From: Pseudomonadales bacterium
GTDB lineage: Bacteria > Pseudomonadota > Gammaproteobacteria > Pseudomonadales > UBA5518
Reading direction: 5' to 3'
Length of the DNA stretch: 64,000 bases
Assembly: GCA_024234165.1 (NCBI GenBank)
Contig: JACKOP010000004.1
Location: 350,001-414,000, forward strand
The notes beneath the pieces were generated by a model, which saw nothing but the letters and a program-made list of their open reading frames with translations, ran no database searches and was not told where the DNA came from. This document shows, piece by piece, positions 28,731-37,424 of the stretch. The translations under genes and the position numbers were made by a program. Every line of letters begins with the position of its first letter. Within the stretch, counting starts at the first letter, position 1.

Positions 28731-29000
28731 TCAGCGGCGCAGGCCGAGCCGACCGATCAGTGCAGCGTAGCGCTGCGGGTCCTTGCGCTTCAGGTAGTCG
28801 AGCAGGTTGCGTCGCTGGTTGACCATGCGGATCAAGCCACGGCGCGAGTGATGGTCCTTCTTGTGCTCGCCGAAATGCCCCTGGAGCTTGTCGATGTTCG
28901 CGCTCAGCAGCGCAACCTGTACCTCCGGCGAACCCGTATCGCCCTCCTTGAGCTGATGGTCCTTGACGATAGTCGCCTTCTCTTCTGCAGACAGTGCCAT
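28731..29000 (-). CDS. rpsO: 30S ribosomal protein S15
   Basis: S15 is an early-binding small-subunit protein contacting the central domain of 16S rRNA. The 89 residues match the family exactly in size, with GDTGSPEVQVALLSANIDKL, HFGEHKKDHHSRRGLIRMV and RRNLLDYLKRKDPQRY. ATG at 29000 is preceded by AGAGGACCGGAAA. It lies between truB and pnp on the minus strand, as in most Gammaproteobacteria. Confidence 0.98.
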   Translation of the reverse strand: MALSAEEKATIVKDHQLKEGDTGSPEVQVALLSANIDKLQGHFGEHKKDHHSRRGLIRMVNQRRNLLDYLKRKDPQRYAALIGRLGLRR

Positions 29001-29148
29001 TTTCCGGTCCTCTTGATGATCAATATGCCATGGCGGCAACGTGCCGCCGCAAACGGAATCCGGGCCGCGCATATTTGCAGCCGGATCGCCCACCACCGCC
29101 GTCCTCCGCAGGCCTTGCGGCGACAGCCATTCCCGTACGCCACGCGTA

Positions 29149-30072
29149 TTACGTGGCGCCCATCCTGCGCGGAGCGATGCAGCGGTCGTCGCGCACCTCG
29201 CCCACGCCCCTGAACTTCCCGTCCTCGCTCGCGATACGCACCAGTCCTGGCGCCGGCAACCGTGACGCCATCACGGACTGGCCCTGCGCAAGATAGAAGC
29301 AGCTCGCTTCCGCGAGCCGCACCTCGGGCAGGTGTGCCAACGCACGCTCTGCAGGCAGCAGCAGGCGGTCGAGCTCCTCGAATGCACGTTCGGCGCGCAA
29401 CGCCTCCAGGCACTCCAGCGTGATTGCATCCGCGTCCCGGAACGGCCCGGCCTGACTGCGGCGCAACATCGCCACGTGCGCGCCGCAGCCGAGCGCAACA
29501 CCGATGTCCTCCGCAAGCACGCGCACGTAGGTGCCCTTGCTTGCCAGCACGCGCAGGCGCAGCTCAGCACGCTCACCCGCACGAAATTCCAGGCGCTCCA
29601 GCGCATGGATCGTGATACGTCGCGCTTCACGCTCCACGGTCTCGCCCTTGCGCGCGAGCTCGTACAGCGGCACACCACCACGTTTCAGCGCAGAGTACAT
29701 CGGCGGCACCTGCTCGATGTCGCCGCGAAAGCGCGCGAGCACCGCATCGAGTGCGGCCTCATCCACCACCGCAGCGCTGCGCTCGGCGAGCACTGCCCCG
29801 TCGGCGTCACCGGTATCGGTGGTGACTCCCAGGCACAGTGTCGCCACGTATTCCTTGTCCGAATCGAGCAGGAACTGCGACCACTTCGTCGCTTCACCGA
29901 AGCACAGCGGCAACACGCCGGTCGCCAGCGGATCGAGGCTGCCCGTATGCCCCGCCTTGCGGGCGAAGTAGATTCCCTTCACACGCTGCAGCGCTGCGTT
30001 CGAAGTCATTCCCGCCGGCTTGTCGAGCACCAGAATGCCGTCGACCCGCCGCGCGTTGCTGCGCTTTTTCAA
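29149..30072 (-). CDS. truB: tRNA pseudouridine(55) synthase
   Basis: TruB makes pseudouridine 55 in the T-loop of tRNAs. The 307-residue protein has the N-terminal GILVLDKPAGMTSNAALQRV, the catalytic-aspartate loop GHTGSLDPLATGVLPLCFGE, and KGTYVRVLAEDIGVALGCGA; the C-terminal PUA-like region ends LVRIASEDGKFRGVGEV. It starts at TTG 30072 directly after the TGA of rbfA, with GAGG eight bases upstream inside rbfA, implying coupling. Confidence 0.96.
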   Translation of the reverse strand: MKKRSNARRVDGILVLDKPAGMTSNAALQRVKGIYFARKAGHTGSLDPLATGVLPLCFGEATKWSQFLLDSDKEYVATLCLGVTTDTGDADGAVLAERSAAVVDEAALDAVLARFRGDIEQVPPMYSALKRGGVPLYELARKGETVEREARRITIHALERLEFRAGERAELRLRVLASKGTYVRVLAEDIGVALGCGAHVAMLRRSQAGPFRDADAITLECLEALRAERAFEELDRLLLPAERALAHLPEVRLAEASCFYLAQGQSVMASRLPAPGLVRIASEDGKFRGVGEVRDDRCIAPRRMGAT

Positions 30073-30471
30073 TCAGTGGCCCTCATCGCCATCATCGTGC
30101 GCGTGGCGCTCGCGATCGTCCGCCACCGCACGCTCGATCAGGTCCGACATCAGCCTCCCGCGCACGACACCGGAGTCGTAGACGAAGCGGAGCCGCGGCA
30201 CCGTGCGCATGCGTGCATCGTGCGCGATCTGGCTGCGCAGGAAGCCCGCCGCGCGATTCAGCACCTCCAGTGATTCGAGCGCCTCCTGGGCCGAATCCAG
30301 CCCCATGAAGGTGACGAACACCGTCGCATGCGCGAGGTCGCGACTCACCTCGACCTCGTTCACGCTGGCCATGCCGATGCGTGGATCGCGGATCTCACGC
30401 TGCAGCAGGCGCGCCAGTTCCTGGCGCAGATAGTCGGCAACCCGCTGCGTACGACCGAATTCGCGCGCCAT
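30073..30471 (-). CDS. rbfA: 30S ribosome-binding factor A
   Basis: RbfA helps 16S rRNA 5' end maturation and cold-shock adaptation. The 132-residue KH-fold protein starts MAREFGRTQRVADYLRQELA, has LLQREIRDPRIGMASVNEV, VFVTFMGLDSAQEALESL and PRLRFVYDSGVVRG. The ATG at 30471 gives the standard N-terminus; a GTG two codons earlier is possible, and GGGAGGGGG precedes both. It sits between infB and truB. Confidence 0.96.
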   Translation of the reverse strand: MAREFGRTQRVADYLRQELARLLQREIRDPRIGMASVNEVEVSRDLAHATVFVTFMGLDSAQEALESLEVLNRAAGFLRSQIAHDARMRTVPRLRFVYDSGVVRGRLMSDLIERAVADDRERHAHDDGDEGH

Positions 30472-30492
30472 CGACACCCCCTCCCGCCGCCG

Positions 30493-33327
30493 TCACAGCG
30501 TGCGGGCAATCTCGCGCACGCTGTAGACCTCGATCTTGTCGCCTACGCGCACGTCGTTGTAGTTGCGCACGCCGATACCGCACTCGAACCCGTGGCGCAC
30601 GTCTGCGACGTCTTCCTTGAAGCGACGCAACGACTCCAGCTCGCCCTCGTAGATCACTATGTTGTCGCGCAGCACACGGATCGGCTTGTGGCGGTACACC
30701 GTTCCCTCGACGACCATGCAGCCGGCAACCGTACCGAATTTCGGCGAACGGAACGTATCGCGCACCTCCGCGATGCCGAGGATTTCCTCGCGCATCTCGG
30801 GGCTGAGCATGCCCCCAAGCGCCTTTTTCACGTCGTCGATCAGGTCGTAGATCACACCGTAGTAGCGCAGATCCACACCTTCGCGCTCGGCCAGACGGCG
30901 CGCTGCAACGTCTGCCCGCACGTTGAAGCCGAAGAGCACTGCGCTGGTCGTGATCGCGAGATTCACGTCCGTCTCGGTGATTCCTCCCACCGCACCGGCC
31001 ACCACGTTCACCCGCACTTCCTCGTTGCCGAGCTCTGCCAACGAGGACTGGATCGCCTCGAGCGAACCCCGCACGTCGGCCTTGACCATGACGTTGAGCG
31101 TCTTCGCTTCCTTTGCCATGTCGGCAAACATCGTGTCGAGCCGCGGCGCCTGGCGATGGGCCAGCTTGGACTGGCGACGCTTCATCTCGCGTTGCTGTGC
31201 GATCTCGCGCGCCTGCCGTTCACTCTCGAGCACGATGAACGAATCGCCGGCATCCGGCGTGCCGTCCAGCCCGAGGATCTCCACCGGAATCGATGGTCCC
31301 GCGTGTTCGATCGTGTGACCGGTTTCGTCGAGCATCGCACGCACACGACCAAACTGCGTACCGGCGAGCACGATCTGGCCCGACTTCAGCACACCGCGCT
31401 GCACCAGCAGCGAGGCCACCGAACCGCGTCCCTTGTCCAGGCGCGATTCGATCACCAGACCCTGCGCGGGAACGTCACGCGGCGCCGTCAGCTCGAGCAC
31501 CTCGGCCTGCAACAGGATCGCATCGAGCAGCTCGTCGATGCCCTGGCCGGTGTGCGCCGAGACTTCCGCAAACTGCGTATCGCCGCCCCATTTTTCGGAG
31601 ATCACGCCGTGCTGCGACAGTTCGCTGCGCACACGCTCGGGATCAGCCGACGACTTGTCCATCTTGTTGATCGCAACCACCAGCGGCACGTTCGCTGCAC
31701 GCGCATGCTGGATCGCTTCCTCGGTCTGCGGCATCACCCCGTCATCGGCCGCAACCACCAGCACCACGATATCGGTGCTCTGCGCGCCGCGCGCCCGCAT
31801 CGCGGTAAATGCCGCGTGACCGGGCGTGTCGAGGAACGTGACCATGCCGTGGGCGGTTTCGACGTGGTATGCACCGATATGCTGCGTGATGCCGCCGGCT
31901 TCGCCGTGTGCGACGCGCGTCTCGCGGATGTAGTCCAGCAGCGAGGTCTTGCCGTGGTCGACGTGACCCATCACGGTCACCACCGGTGCGCGCGGCTCCG
32001 GCGTTCCTTCGACACCGGTCGCCTTCTCCAGGTCTTCCTCGAAAGCGTCCTCGCGCAACAGACGTACCGTATGGCCCATTTCCTCCACTACCAGCGTCGC
32101 CGTCTCCTGGTCGAGCGCCTGGTTGATCGTCGCCATCACACCGAGCTTCATCAGCTCCTTGATGACGGCGGTGGATTTCACCGACATCTTCTGTGCCAGT
32201 TCGCCGACCGTGATGGATTCCGGCAATGCAACTTCGTACACCATCTTGTCCGTGGGCAGCTCGAAGCCGTGTTTCAGGTGCTCCGCGTGCGCGGGCTTCA
32301 GCTCCCGGCTCTTGCGCTCGCGACGCAGTGCAGCCGCCTCGGCTGCCTCGTATTCGGACTCCGACATCGGAATGGCCGTCGGGCGCAGCAGCGCTTCGCG
32401 CTCCCATGAGTTGCCGCGCGCATTCTTCTTCCGTGGCTTCTCGGCCTCACCACTGTCGTCACGCCGGCGCGCACCACGTGCCGGAGGCTTTGCAGCTGCC
32501 GCACCAGCACCGCCACCACCGCCACCAGGACGCGGAGCACGTGGCGTCGCCGGCGCCGCAGGGCGCGCAGCGGCGCCTTCCGGCCGCGCCGTCGGCTGCG
32601 GCTCGGCACGCTTGCGTGCTTCTTCCTCTTCCTTCTGCTTGCGCGCAAGCGCCAGTGCTTCCTTGCGGGCTCGCTCCTCGGCTTCCTTTTCCTTGCGTCG
32701 CGCCGCTGCCGCCTGACGCAGCAGCTCGGGATCGATCATCCGCTTGTCTTCGCGACGCGGGGCTTCCGCGACGGCTACCGCAGGTGTCTCGGCCAGCGGC
32801 GCCTCTGCCGGCTCGCCACTGGTGGCGAGTGGCAGCTCTTCGACGACCACGGCTTCGACCGCCTCGACCACTTCCACTGCGTCGACAGGTTCCGGCTCCA
32901 CCACTTCCGGCAGCATGTCCGGTTCAGGCGCGACCGCTTCCTCGACGAGCACCGCGTCTGCCTGCAGAAGCTCGTCCGCGAAGGTCTCGTCCTCTTCCGC
33001 GACGACCGGCTCGACACCCTCGTCGGCATCGCGCTTGATGTAGGTGCGCTTCTTGCGAATCTCGACGTTGACCGTGCGCCGGCCGCCGGTGCCCGCCGAA
33101 GTCTTCAGCTTGGTGATCGTGCGACGCTTCAGCGTGATGCGCTTCGACGTTTCGTTGTCTTCGCCGTGCGCGATGCGCAGATGCGACAACAGCGTGTGCT
33201 TGTCCTCGTCCGAAACCACCTGCTCGGCATTGCTGTGCACGAGCCCAGCTTCCTTCATTTGCTGCAGCAGGTGCTCCACAGTGACGTTCACCGACTTCGC
33301 GAGCTCCGCAACGGTTACTTCAGCCAT
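30493..33327 (-). CDS. infB: translation initiation factor IF-2
   Basis: IF-2 is the GTPase that places initiator tRNA on the 30S subunit. The 944-residue protein has an N-terminal IF2-N helical unit (EVTVAELAKSVNVTVEHLLQ), a long low-complexity linker rich in Ala, Glu and Arg (about 70-330, with a basic AARRKEKEAEERARKEA helix and a Gly-rich patch), a second IF2-N region, then the G domain from about 450 (GHVDHGKTSLLDYI, DTPGHAAF, NKMDK). Domains II-IV and the C-terminal fMet-tRNA-binding part follow. The length suits gammaproteobacterial IF-2. It lies between nusA and rbfA. Confidence 0.98.
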   Translation of the reverse strand: MAEVTVAELAKSVNVTVEHLLQQMKEAGLVHSNAEQVVSDEDKHTLLSHLRIAHGEDNETSKRITLKRRTITKLKTSAGTGGRRTVNVEIRKKRTYIKRDADEGVEPVVAEEDETFADELLQADAVLVEEAVAPEPDMLPEVVEPEPVDAVEVVEAVEAVVVEELPLATSGEPAEAPLAETPAVAVAEAPRREDKRMIDPELLRQAAAARRKEKEAEERARKEALALARKQKEEEEARKRAEPQPTARPEGAAARPAAPATPRAPRPGGGGGGAGAAAAKPPARGARRRDDSGEAEKPRKKNARGNSWEREALLRPTAIPMSESEYEAAEAAALRRERKSRELKPAHAEHLKHGFELPTDKMVYEVALPESITVGELAQKMSVKSTAVIKELMKLGVMATINQALDQETATLVVEEMGHTVRLLREDAFEEDLEKATGVEGTPEPRAPVVTVMGHVDHGKTSLLDYIRETRVAHGEAGGITQHIGAYHVETAHGMVTFLDTPGHAAFTAMRARGAQSTDIVVLVVAADDGVMPQTEEAIQHARAANVPLVVAINKMDKSSADPERVRSELSQHGVISEKWGGDTQFAEVSAHTGQGIDELLDAILLQAEVLELTAPRDVPAQGLVIESRLDKGRGSVASLLVQRGVLKSGQIVLAGTQFGRVRAMLDETGHTIEHAGPSIPVEILGLDGTPDAGDSFIVLESERQAREIAQQREMKRRQSKLAHRQAPRLDTMFADMAKEAKTLNVMVKADVRGSLEAIQSSLAELGNEEVRVNVVAGAVGGITETDVNLAITTSAVLFGFNVRADVAARRLAEREGVDLRYYGVIYDLIDDVKKALGGMLSPEMREEILGIAEVRDTFRSPKFGTVAGCMVVEGTVYRHKPIRVLRDNIVIYEGELESLRRFKEDVADVRHGFECGIGVRNYNDVRVGDKIEVYSVREIARTL

Positions 33328-33380
33328 CAAACTACTCTCCTGCTACGACCCGGTACCGGACCTGGCCAAAGGTCGCCCGC

Positions 33381-34871
33381 TCATTCCATCGATTCGAACC
33401 ACGGTGCGCGTGCGGTCATGATCAGCCTTGCCGCACGCTCGGCATCCATTCCTTCGATCTCGAGCAGATCGTCGACGCCCTGCTCGGCGAGATCTTCCAT
33501 CGTGACGATGCCGTGGCTGGCAAGCTGGAACGCGGTGTGCCGGTCCATGCCTTCCATTTCCAGCAGATCTTCGGCAGGCTCTGCCGCATCGAGACGCTCC
33601 TCGGAGGCGATCGCCTGCGTGAGCAGGGCATCCTTGGCCCGGGCACGCAATTCCTCGGCGGTATCCCTGTCGAAACCCTCGATCGCCATCATCTCCTCGA
33701 GCGGAACGTAGGCGATTTCCTCGAGCGACGTGAATCCCTCCTCCACCAGCACGAAGGCCACGTCTTCGTCGACGTCCAGCGCCTTCTTGAAGCGCTCGAT
33801 CGTCGCGCCGGCCTCCTGCTCCTGCTTGACCTGCGCGTCCTCGAGGCTCATCACATTGATGTTCCAGCCGGTGAGCTGGCTGGCGAGACGCACATTCTGC
33901 CCGCCACGGCCGATCGCCTGCGCGAGGTTGTCCTCGGCAACCGCCACATCCATGGTGGTGGTGTCCTCGTCGACGACGATCGACTCGACCTCGGCCGGCG
34001 CCATCGCGTTGATCACGAGCTGCGCCGGGTTGTCGTCCCACAGCACGATGTCAACACGTTCGCCGTCGAGCTCGTTCGACACCGCCTGTACGCGCGAACC
34101 GCGGATACCCACGCAGGCACCGATCGGGTCGATGCGCCCGTCGTTGGTCTTCACGGCGATCTTCGCGCGGGCACCGGGGTCGCGTGCGGCAGCGCGGATC
34201 TCGATCACCTGTTCGCTGATCTCGGGCACCTCGATACGAAACAGCTCGATCAGCATCTCGGGGCAGGTACGGCTCATCACGAGCTGCGGACCACGCAACT
34301 CCGGGTTGATGGCACTCAGCACCGCACGAATCCGGTCGCCGACACGAAATGTTTCACGTCCGACCAGATGATCGCGTGACAGCAAGCCCTCGGCGCTGCT
34401 GCCGAGATCGATGATCACCGCATCGCGCGTCACCTTCTTCACGCTGCCCGCAATCAGTTCACCGACACGATCACGATACTGGTCGACGATCTGTGCACGC
34501 TCGGCCTCGCGCACCTTCTGCACGATCACCTGCTTGGCGGTCTGCGCGGCGATACGGCCGAACTCGACATTCTCGACCTGCTCTTCCCAGACATCACCGG
34601 CCTGCAGCGCAGGATCCTTTTCGTGTGCCTCCTCCAGCGTGAATTCGGTGCCCAGCGCAGCGAGCACCTCGTCACCGACGACCTTCCAGCTGCGCCAGGT
34701 CTGGTAGTCGCCGGTATGCCGGTCGATCACGACACGAATATCCGATTCCTCGTCGTAGCGCTTCTTGGTAGCCGTCGCGAGCGCGAGTTCGATCGCCTCG
34801 AAGATGATCCCGGGCGAAACTCCCTTCTCGTTGGAGACCGCTTCGGCTACCTGCAGGATTTCCTTGCTCAT
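33381..34871 (-). CDS. nusA: transcription termination/antitermination protein NusA
   Basis: NusA binds RNA polymerase and affects pausing, termination and antitermination. The 496-residue form has the N-terminal RNAP-binding domain (MSKEILQVAEAVSNEKGV), S1 (ELIAGSVKKVTRDAVIIDLG), two KH domains (CVGIRGSRVQAVSNELDGER, IGRGGQNVRLASQLTGWNIN) and two C-terminal acidic repeats (about 365-430 and 440-496, the gammaproteobacterial type). ATG 34871 follows CGGGAGAGACGG; upstream open frame to 34955 belongs to the spacer. Order rimP-nusA-infB is universal in this group. Confidence 0.98.
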   Translation of the reverse strand: MSKEILQVAEAVSNEKGVSPGIIFEAIELALATATKKRYDEESDIRVVIDRHTGDYQTWRSWKVVGDEVLAALGTEFTLEEAHEKDPALQAGDVWEEQVENVEFGRIAAQTAKQVIVQKVREAERAQIVDQYRDRVGELIAGSVKKVTRDAVIIDLGSSAEGLLSRDHLVGRETFRVGDRIRAVLSAINPELRGPQLVMSRTCPEMLIELFRIEVPEISEQVIEIRAAARDPGARAKIAVKTNDGRIDPIGACVGIRGSRVQAVSNELDGERVDIVLWDDNPAQLVINAMAPAEVESIVVDEDTTTMDVAVAEDNLAQAIGRGGQNVRLASQLTGWNINVMSLEDAQVKQEQEAGATIERFKKALDVDEDVAFVLVEEGFTSLEEIAYVPLEEMMAIEGFDRDTAEELRARAKDALLTQAIASEERLDAAEPAEDLLEMEGMDRHTAFQLASHGIVTMEDLAEQGVDDLLEIEGMDAERAARLIMTARAPWFESME

Positions 34872-34911
34872 CCGTCTCTCCCGATACACACCCGAGCGAG
34901 CACGCGTCGTC

Positions 34912-35373
34912 TCACTCGCCGTCGACCACCAGGTGCGCCTTGCGGATCGCCGCATACGGCACCGCCAGACGCACCTCTTCCGAAACTCCGACTTCCACCT
35001 TCTCGTCGTCGGCCGCCAGCAGGGTCCCGGTACAGTTGCGCTGCCCTTGCACCGTGTGCGCCAGACGCAGTTTCACCCGCTCGCCGACATAAGCCCGATA
35101 CTGCGCAGGCGTGAACAGCGGTCGGTCCCAACCCGGTGACGACACCTCGAGCGTGTAGGCACCAGGAATCGGATCCGCGACATCGAGCGCTCCGCTCGCG
35201 TGCTGGCTGACCAGGGCGCAATCATCGACCGTGATGCCGTTTTCGCTGTCGATATAGATACGCAGCAGCGAGTGGCGACCACGCGCAACCAGCTCCACGC
35301 CCCACAGCTCGTAGCCGAGTGCCTCGATCACCGGTGCCAGCAACTCGTGCAATTCCTCGACCTGTGTCGACAC
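34912..35373 (-). CDS. rimP: ribosome maturation factor RimP
   Basis: RimP assists 30S assembly. The 153-residue protein has the N-terminal alpha/beta domain (LLAPVIEALGYELWGVELV, LLRIYIDSENGITVDDC, YTLEVSSPGWDRPLFTPAQY) and a C-terminal Sm-like domain (VKLRLAHTVQGQRNCTGTLL). It starts at GTG 35373, with AGGAAAAATTC upstream. It is the first gene of the rimP-nusA-infB-rbfA-truB-rpsO-pnp run and follows the tRNA terminator, so its promoter must lie at about 35380-35495. Confidence 0.96.
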   Translation of the reverse strand: MSTQVEELHELLAPVIEALGYELWGVELVARGRHSLLRIYIDSENGITVDDCALVSQHASGALDVADPIPGAYTLEVSSPGWDRPLFTPAQYRAYVGERVKLRLAHTVQGQRNCTGTLLAADDEKVEVGVSEEVRLAVPYAAIRKAHLVVDGE

Positions 35374-35498
35374 GAATTTTTCCTGCTCCAGAAACAGAAA
35401 ATGGGCACACGGCCCACTTCCCTGATACCGACTGCCCGTCCCGGCTCTACGGTTTCATCGCCGCAGGGACCGCCTCATGGCATCGGCAAATCACCTAA

Positions 35499-35523
35499 CA
35501 AAAAGCCCCACAAGGGGGCTTTT
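35499..35523 (-). terminator. rho-independent terminator after tRNA-fMet
   Basis: On the minus strand AAAAGCCCC and GGGGCTTTTT pair around CTTGT, followed by GTT. It lies about 55 bases beyond the 3' end of the initiator tRNA and before rimP, so it would end the secG/tRNA transcript. Confidence 0.85.
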
Positions 35524-35575
35524 CCGAAACCCGCCGCCGCAACGGACGAACCGTCACGACACCAGGACTCTGATT

Positions 35576-35652
<77 letters not shown>

Positions 35653-35779
35653 TCTACAAACCGGACTTGCCGGCTCCCTCAAAAGGAGCGCAAGTATATT
35701 GAAGCCGTCGTTCCGGGGTCAAGCCCGGAAATTCCGGCAATCCACACATTTCCGCATCACTGCTGCACGAACGTCAGGA

Positions 35780-35864
35780 TGGTGCCCAAGGCCGGACTTG
35801 AACCGGCACGGCTTACGCCACTACCCCCTCAAGATAGCGTGTCTACCAATTCCACCACTTGGGC
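35780..35864 (-). tRNA. tRNA-Leu (GAG)
   Basis: The 85-base class II tRNA has acceptor stem GCCCAAG/CTTGGGC, anticodon GAG within TTGAGGG, a long variable arm (about TGGCGTAAGCCG), T-loop GGTTCAAGTCC and an encoded CCA. It reads CUC/CUU leucine codons. It precedes tRNA-fMet on the minus strand. Confidence 0.95.
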
Positions 35865-35896
35865 GTGAATCCTGTCGCTCCCCGTTCGCGTGATCT

Positions 35897-36123
35897 GTCG
35901 GGTTGAAACCCGACCTACAACACCTGTCGGGTTGAAACCCGACCTGCAACACCTGTCGGGCTGAAGCCCGACCTACGTCATCTGTCGGGCTGAAGCCCGA
36001 CCTACACCACCCGTAGGTCGGCATTCATGCCGACGAATTCGCGTAGGTCGGCATTCATGCCGACAGGGCTATGCGGCATTCGTCGGATTGAAATCCGACC
36101 CACATGTCGGGTTGCAACCCGAC
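35897..36123. repeat. cluster of eight short palindromes (REP-like) between secG and tRNA-Leu
   Basis: Eight 18-base palindromes of the form GTCGG-N8-CCGAC start at 35897, 35926, 35955, 35984, 36017, 36047, 36082 and 36106. Five sequence types are present: GTCGGGTTGAAACCCGAC, GTCGGGCTGAAGCCCGAC, GTCGGCATTCATGCCGAC, GTCGGATTGAAATCCGAC and GTCGGGTTGCAACCCGAC. All share a CCTAC or CCCAC flank on one side. They fill the spacer, ending 10 bases before the secG stop. No transposase is nearby. Confidence 0.92.
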
Positions 36124-36132
36124 CGCACGGCG

Positions 36133-36582
36133 TCACGGCGCGGGTGCGGACGGTACATCCTGCGGCGCCGGATTACCAGCCCCCTGGGCGGGAATCTCCG
36201 GCTGCGCTGGCGCCGGCGCGGCAGGAACCTCGCTGCCAGCGGACGGAACCTCGTTCGTCGCCTGCTGCGGCAAGTCGCCTGGCAATTCCTGCACCTGGCG
36301 CGATTCGGTCACCACCGGAACCGGGATCTGCGCATCGCGTGCTGCTTCTGCCTTGTGCTTTGCCATCACTGCCAGCCCCACGCTGGCGACGAAGAACAGC
36401 GTCGCGAGAATCGCCGTCGCACGCGTCAGCACGTTGCCACTGCCCGCCGAACCGAACACCGTCTGGGAGGCACCACTGCCAAACGATGCGCCTGCATCGG
36501 CACCCCGCCCCTGTTGCAGCAGGATCAGGCCGGTCATCGCGACCGCCAGCAGCAGATAAACGACCAATATCAACTGTTCCAT
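36133..36582 (-). CDS. secG: preprotein translocase subunit SecG
   Basis: SecG is the small subunit of the SecYEG channel. The 149-residue protein has two membrane helices (QLILVVYLLLAVAMTGLILL and ATAILATLFFVASVGLAVMA) around the conserved loop QQGRGADAGASFGSGASQTV. A long Pro/Ala-rich tail follows (about 90-149), longer than in E. coli. ATG 36582 shares its first base with the TGA of tpiA (TGATG), so the two are coupled. Confidence 0.95.
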   Translation of the reverse strand: MEQLILVVYLLLAVAMTGLILLQQGRGADAGASFGSGASQTVFGSAGSGNVLTRATAILATLFFVASVGLAVMAKHKAEAARDAQIPVPVVTESRQVQELPGDLPQQATNEVPSAGSEVPAAPAPAQPEIPAQGAGNPAPQDVPSAPAP

Positions 36583-37334
36583 CACGTTCCTTCCGCGACC
36601 ATGCAGATCGCCACGAATTCATCGACCGACAGCGACGCACCACCGATCAGTGCGCCGTCGATGTCGGGCTGCGCAAACAACTCGCGCGCATTCCCCGCCC
36701 TCACACTGCCGCCGTAGAGAATGCGCACCTCGTCGGCGATCGTTGCGTCCAGTGCACGCAATTGCGTGCGCAGGAACGCATGAACCTCCTGGGCCTGCCC
36801 GGGCGTCGCCGTGACCCCGGTTCCGATCGCCCACACCGGCTCGTATGCCAGCACACACTGCTTCAGACCAGCTGCACCGAGCACCGCGCCGATCACCGCG
36901 AGCTGCCGCTCGACCACCGCGAACTGCTGCCCGCGTGCCCGTTCTCCGGCATCCTCACCGACACACACGATCGGACACAGCCCTTCGCGCAGCGCGGCGG
37001 CAGCCTTCTCAGCAACGTCGGCATCGGTCTCGCGATAATCGCGACGCCGCTCGGAATGCCCCACGATCACGTAGCGGCATCCCGCCTCGTGCAGCATCGC
37101 ACCCGATACTTCGCCGGTATACGCACCTTCCACACCCGGATGCAGGTTCTGGCCGCCGAGACCTATCGCAGCATCCGCGATCATGTCCGCAGCAGGCGCC
37201 AGCATCGGGAACGGTGGACACAGTACCACTTCGACCGTTGCCGGACCCTTGGCGCGTAACTCCATGATCACTTCGCGCAGCACGGCGCGAGTCCCACACA
37301 TCTTCCAGTTGCCGGCTACCAGCGTCCGTCGCAC
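36582..37334 (-). CDS. tpiA: triosephosphate isomerase
   Basis: TpiA interconverts dihydroxyacetone phosphate and glyceraldehyde-3-phosphate. The 250-residue TIM barrel has the N-terminal lysine motif RRTLVAGNWKMCG, the catalytic histidine in YVIVGHSERRRDYRET, the glutamate in LAYEPVWAIGTGVTATPGQ and the phosphate loop LYGGSVRAGNAREL. It starts at GTG 37334 with CAGGGGGAC upstream. It is followed by secG and preceded by glmM, the usual local order. Confidence 0.97.
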   Translation of the reverse strand: MRRTLVAGNWKMCGTRAVLREVIMELRAKGPATVEVVLCPPFPMLAPAADMIADAAIGLGGQNLHPGVEGAYTGEVSGAMLHEAGCRYVIVGHSERRRDYRETDADVAEKAAAALREGLCPIVCVGEDAGERARGQQFAVVERQLAVIGAVLGAAGLKQCVLAYEPVWAIGTGVTATPGQAQEVHAFLRTQLRALDATIADEVRILYGGSVRAGNARELFAQPDIDGALIGGASLSVDEFVAICMVAEGT

Positions 37335-37386
37335 GGCGTCCCCCTGCAAAAGCGGGCGCAGATGGTAACTACATCCCCTTCGGGAC

Positions 37387-37417
37387 ACAAGAAACCCGCC
37401 CGGATGACGATCAGGGC
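37387..37417 (-). terminator. possible weak terminator between glmM and tpiA
   Basis: On the minus strand GCCCTGAT and ATCCGGGC pair with one mismatch around CGTC, followed by GGGTTTCTTG. The T-run is short, so termination would be partial at best. It lies 8 bases after the glmM stop. Confidence 0.45.
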
Positions 37418-37424
37418 GCCCGGC

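Noticed and set aside
30328..32409. Long plus-strand frame opposite infB
   Set aside because: Antisense to a conserved essential gene; composition is typical of a shadow frame.
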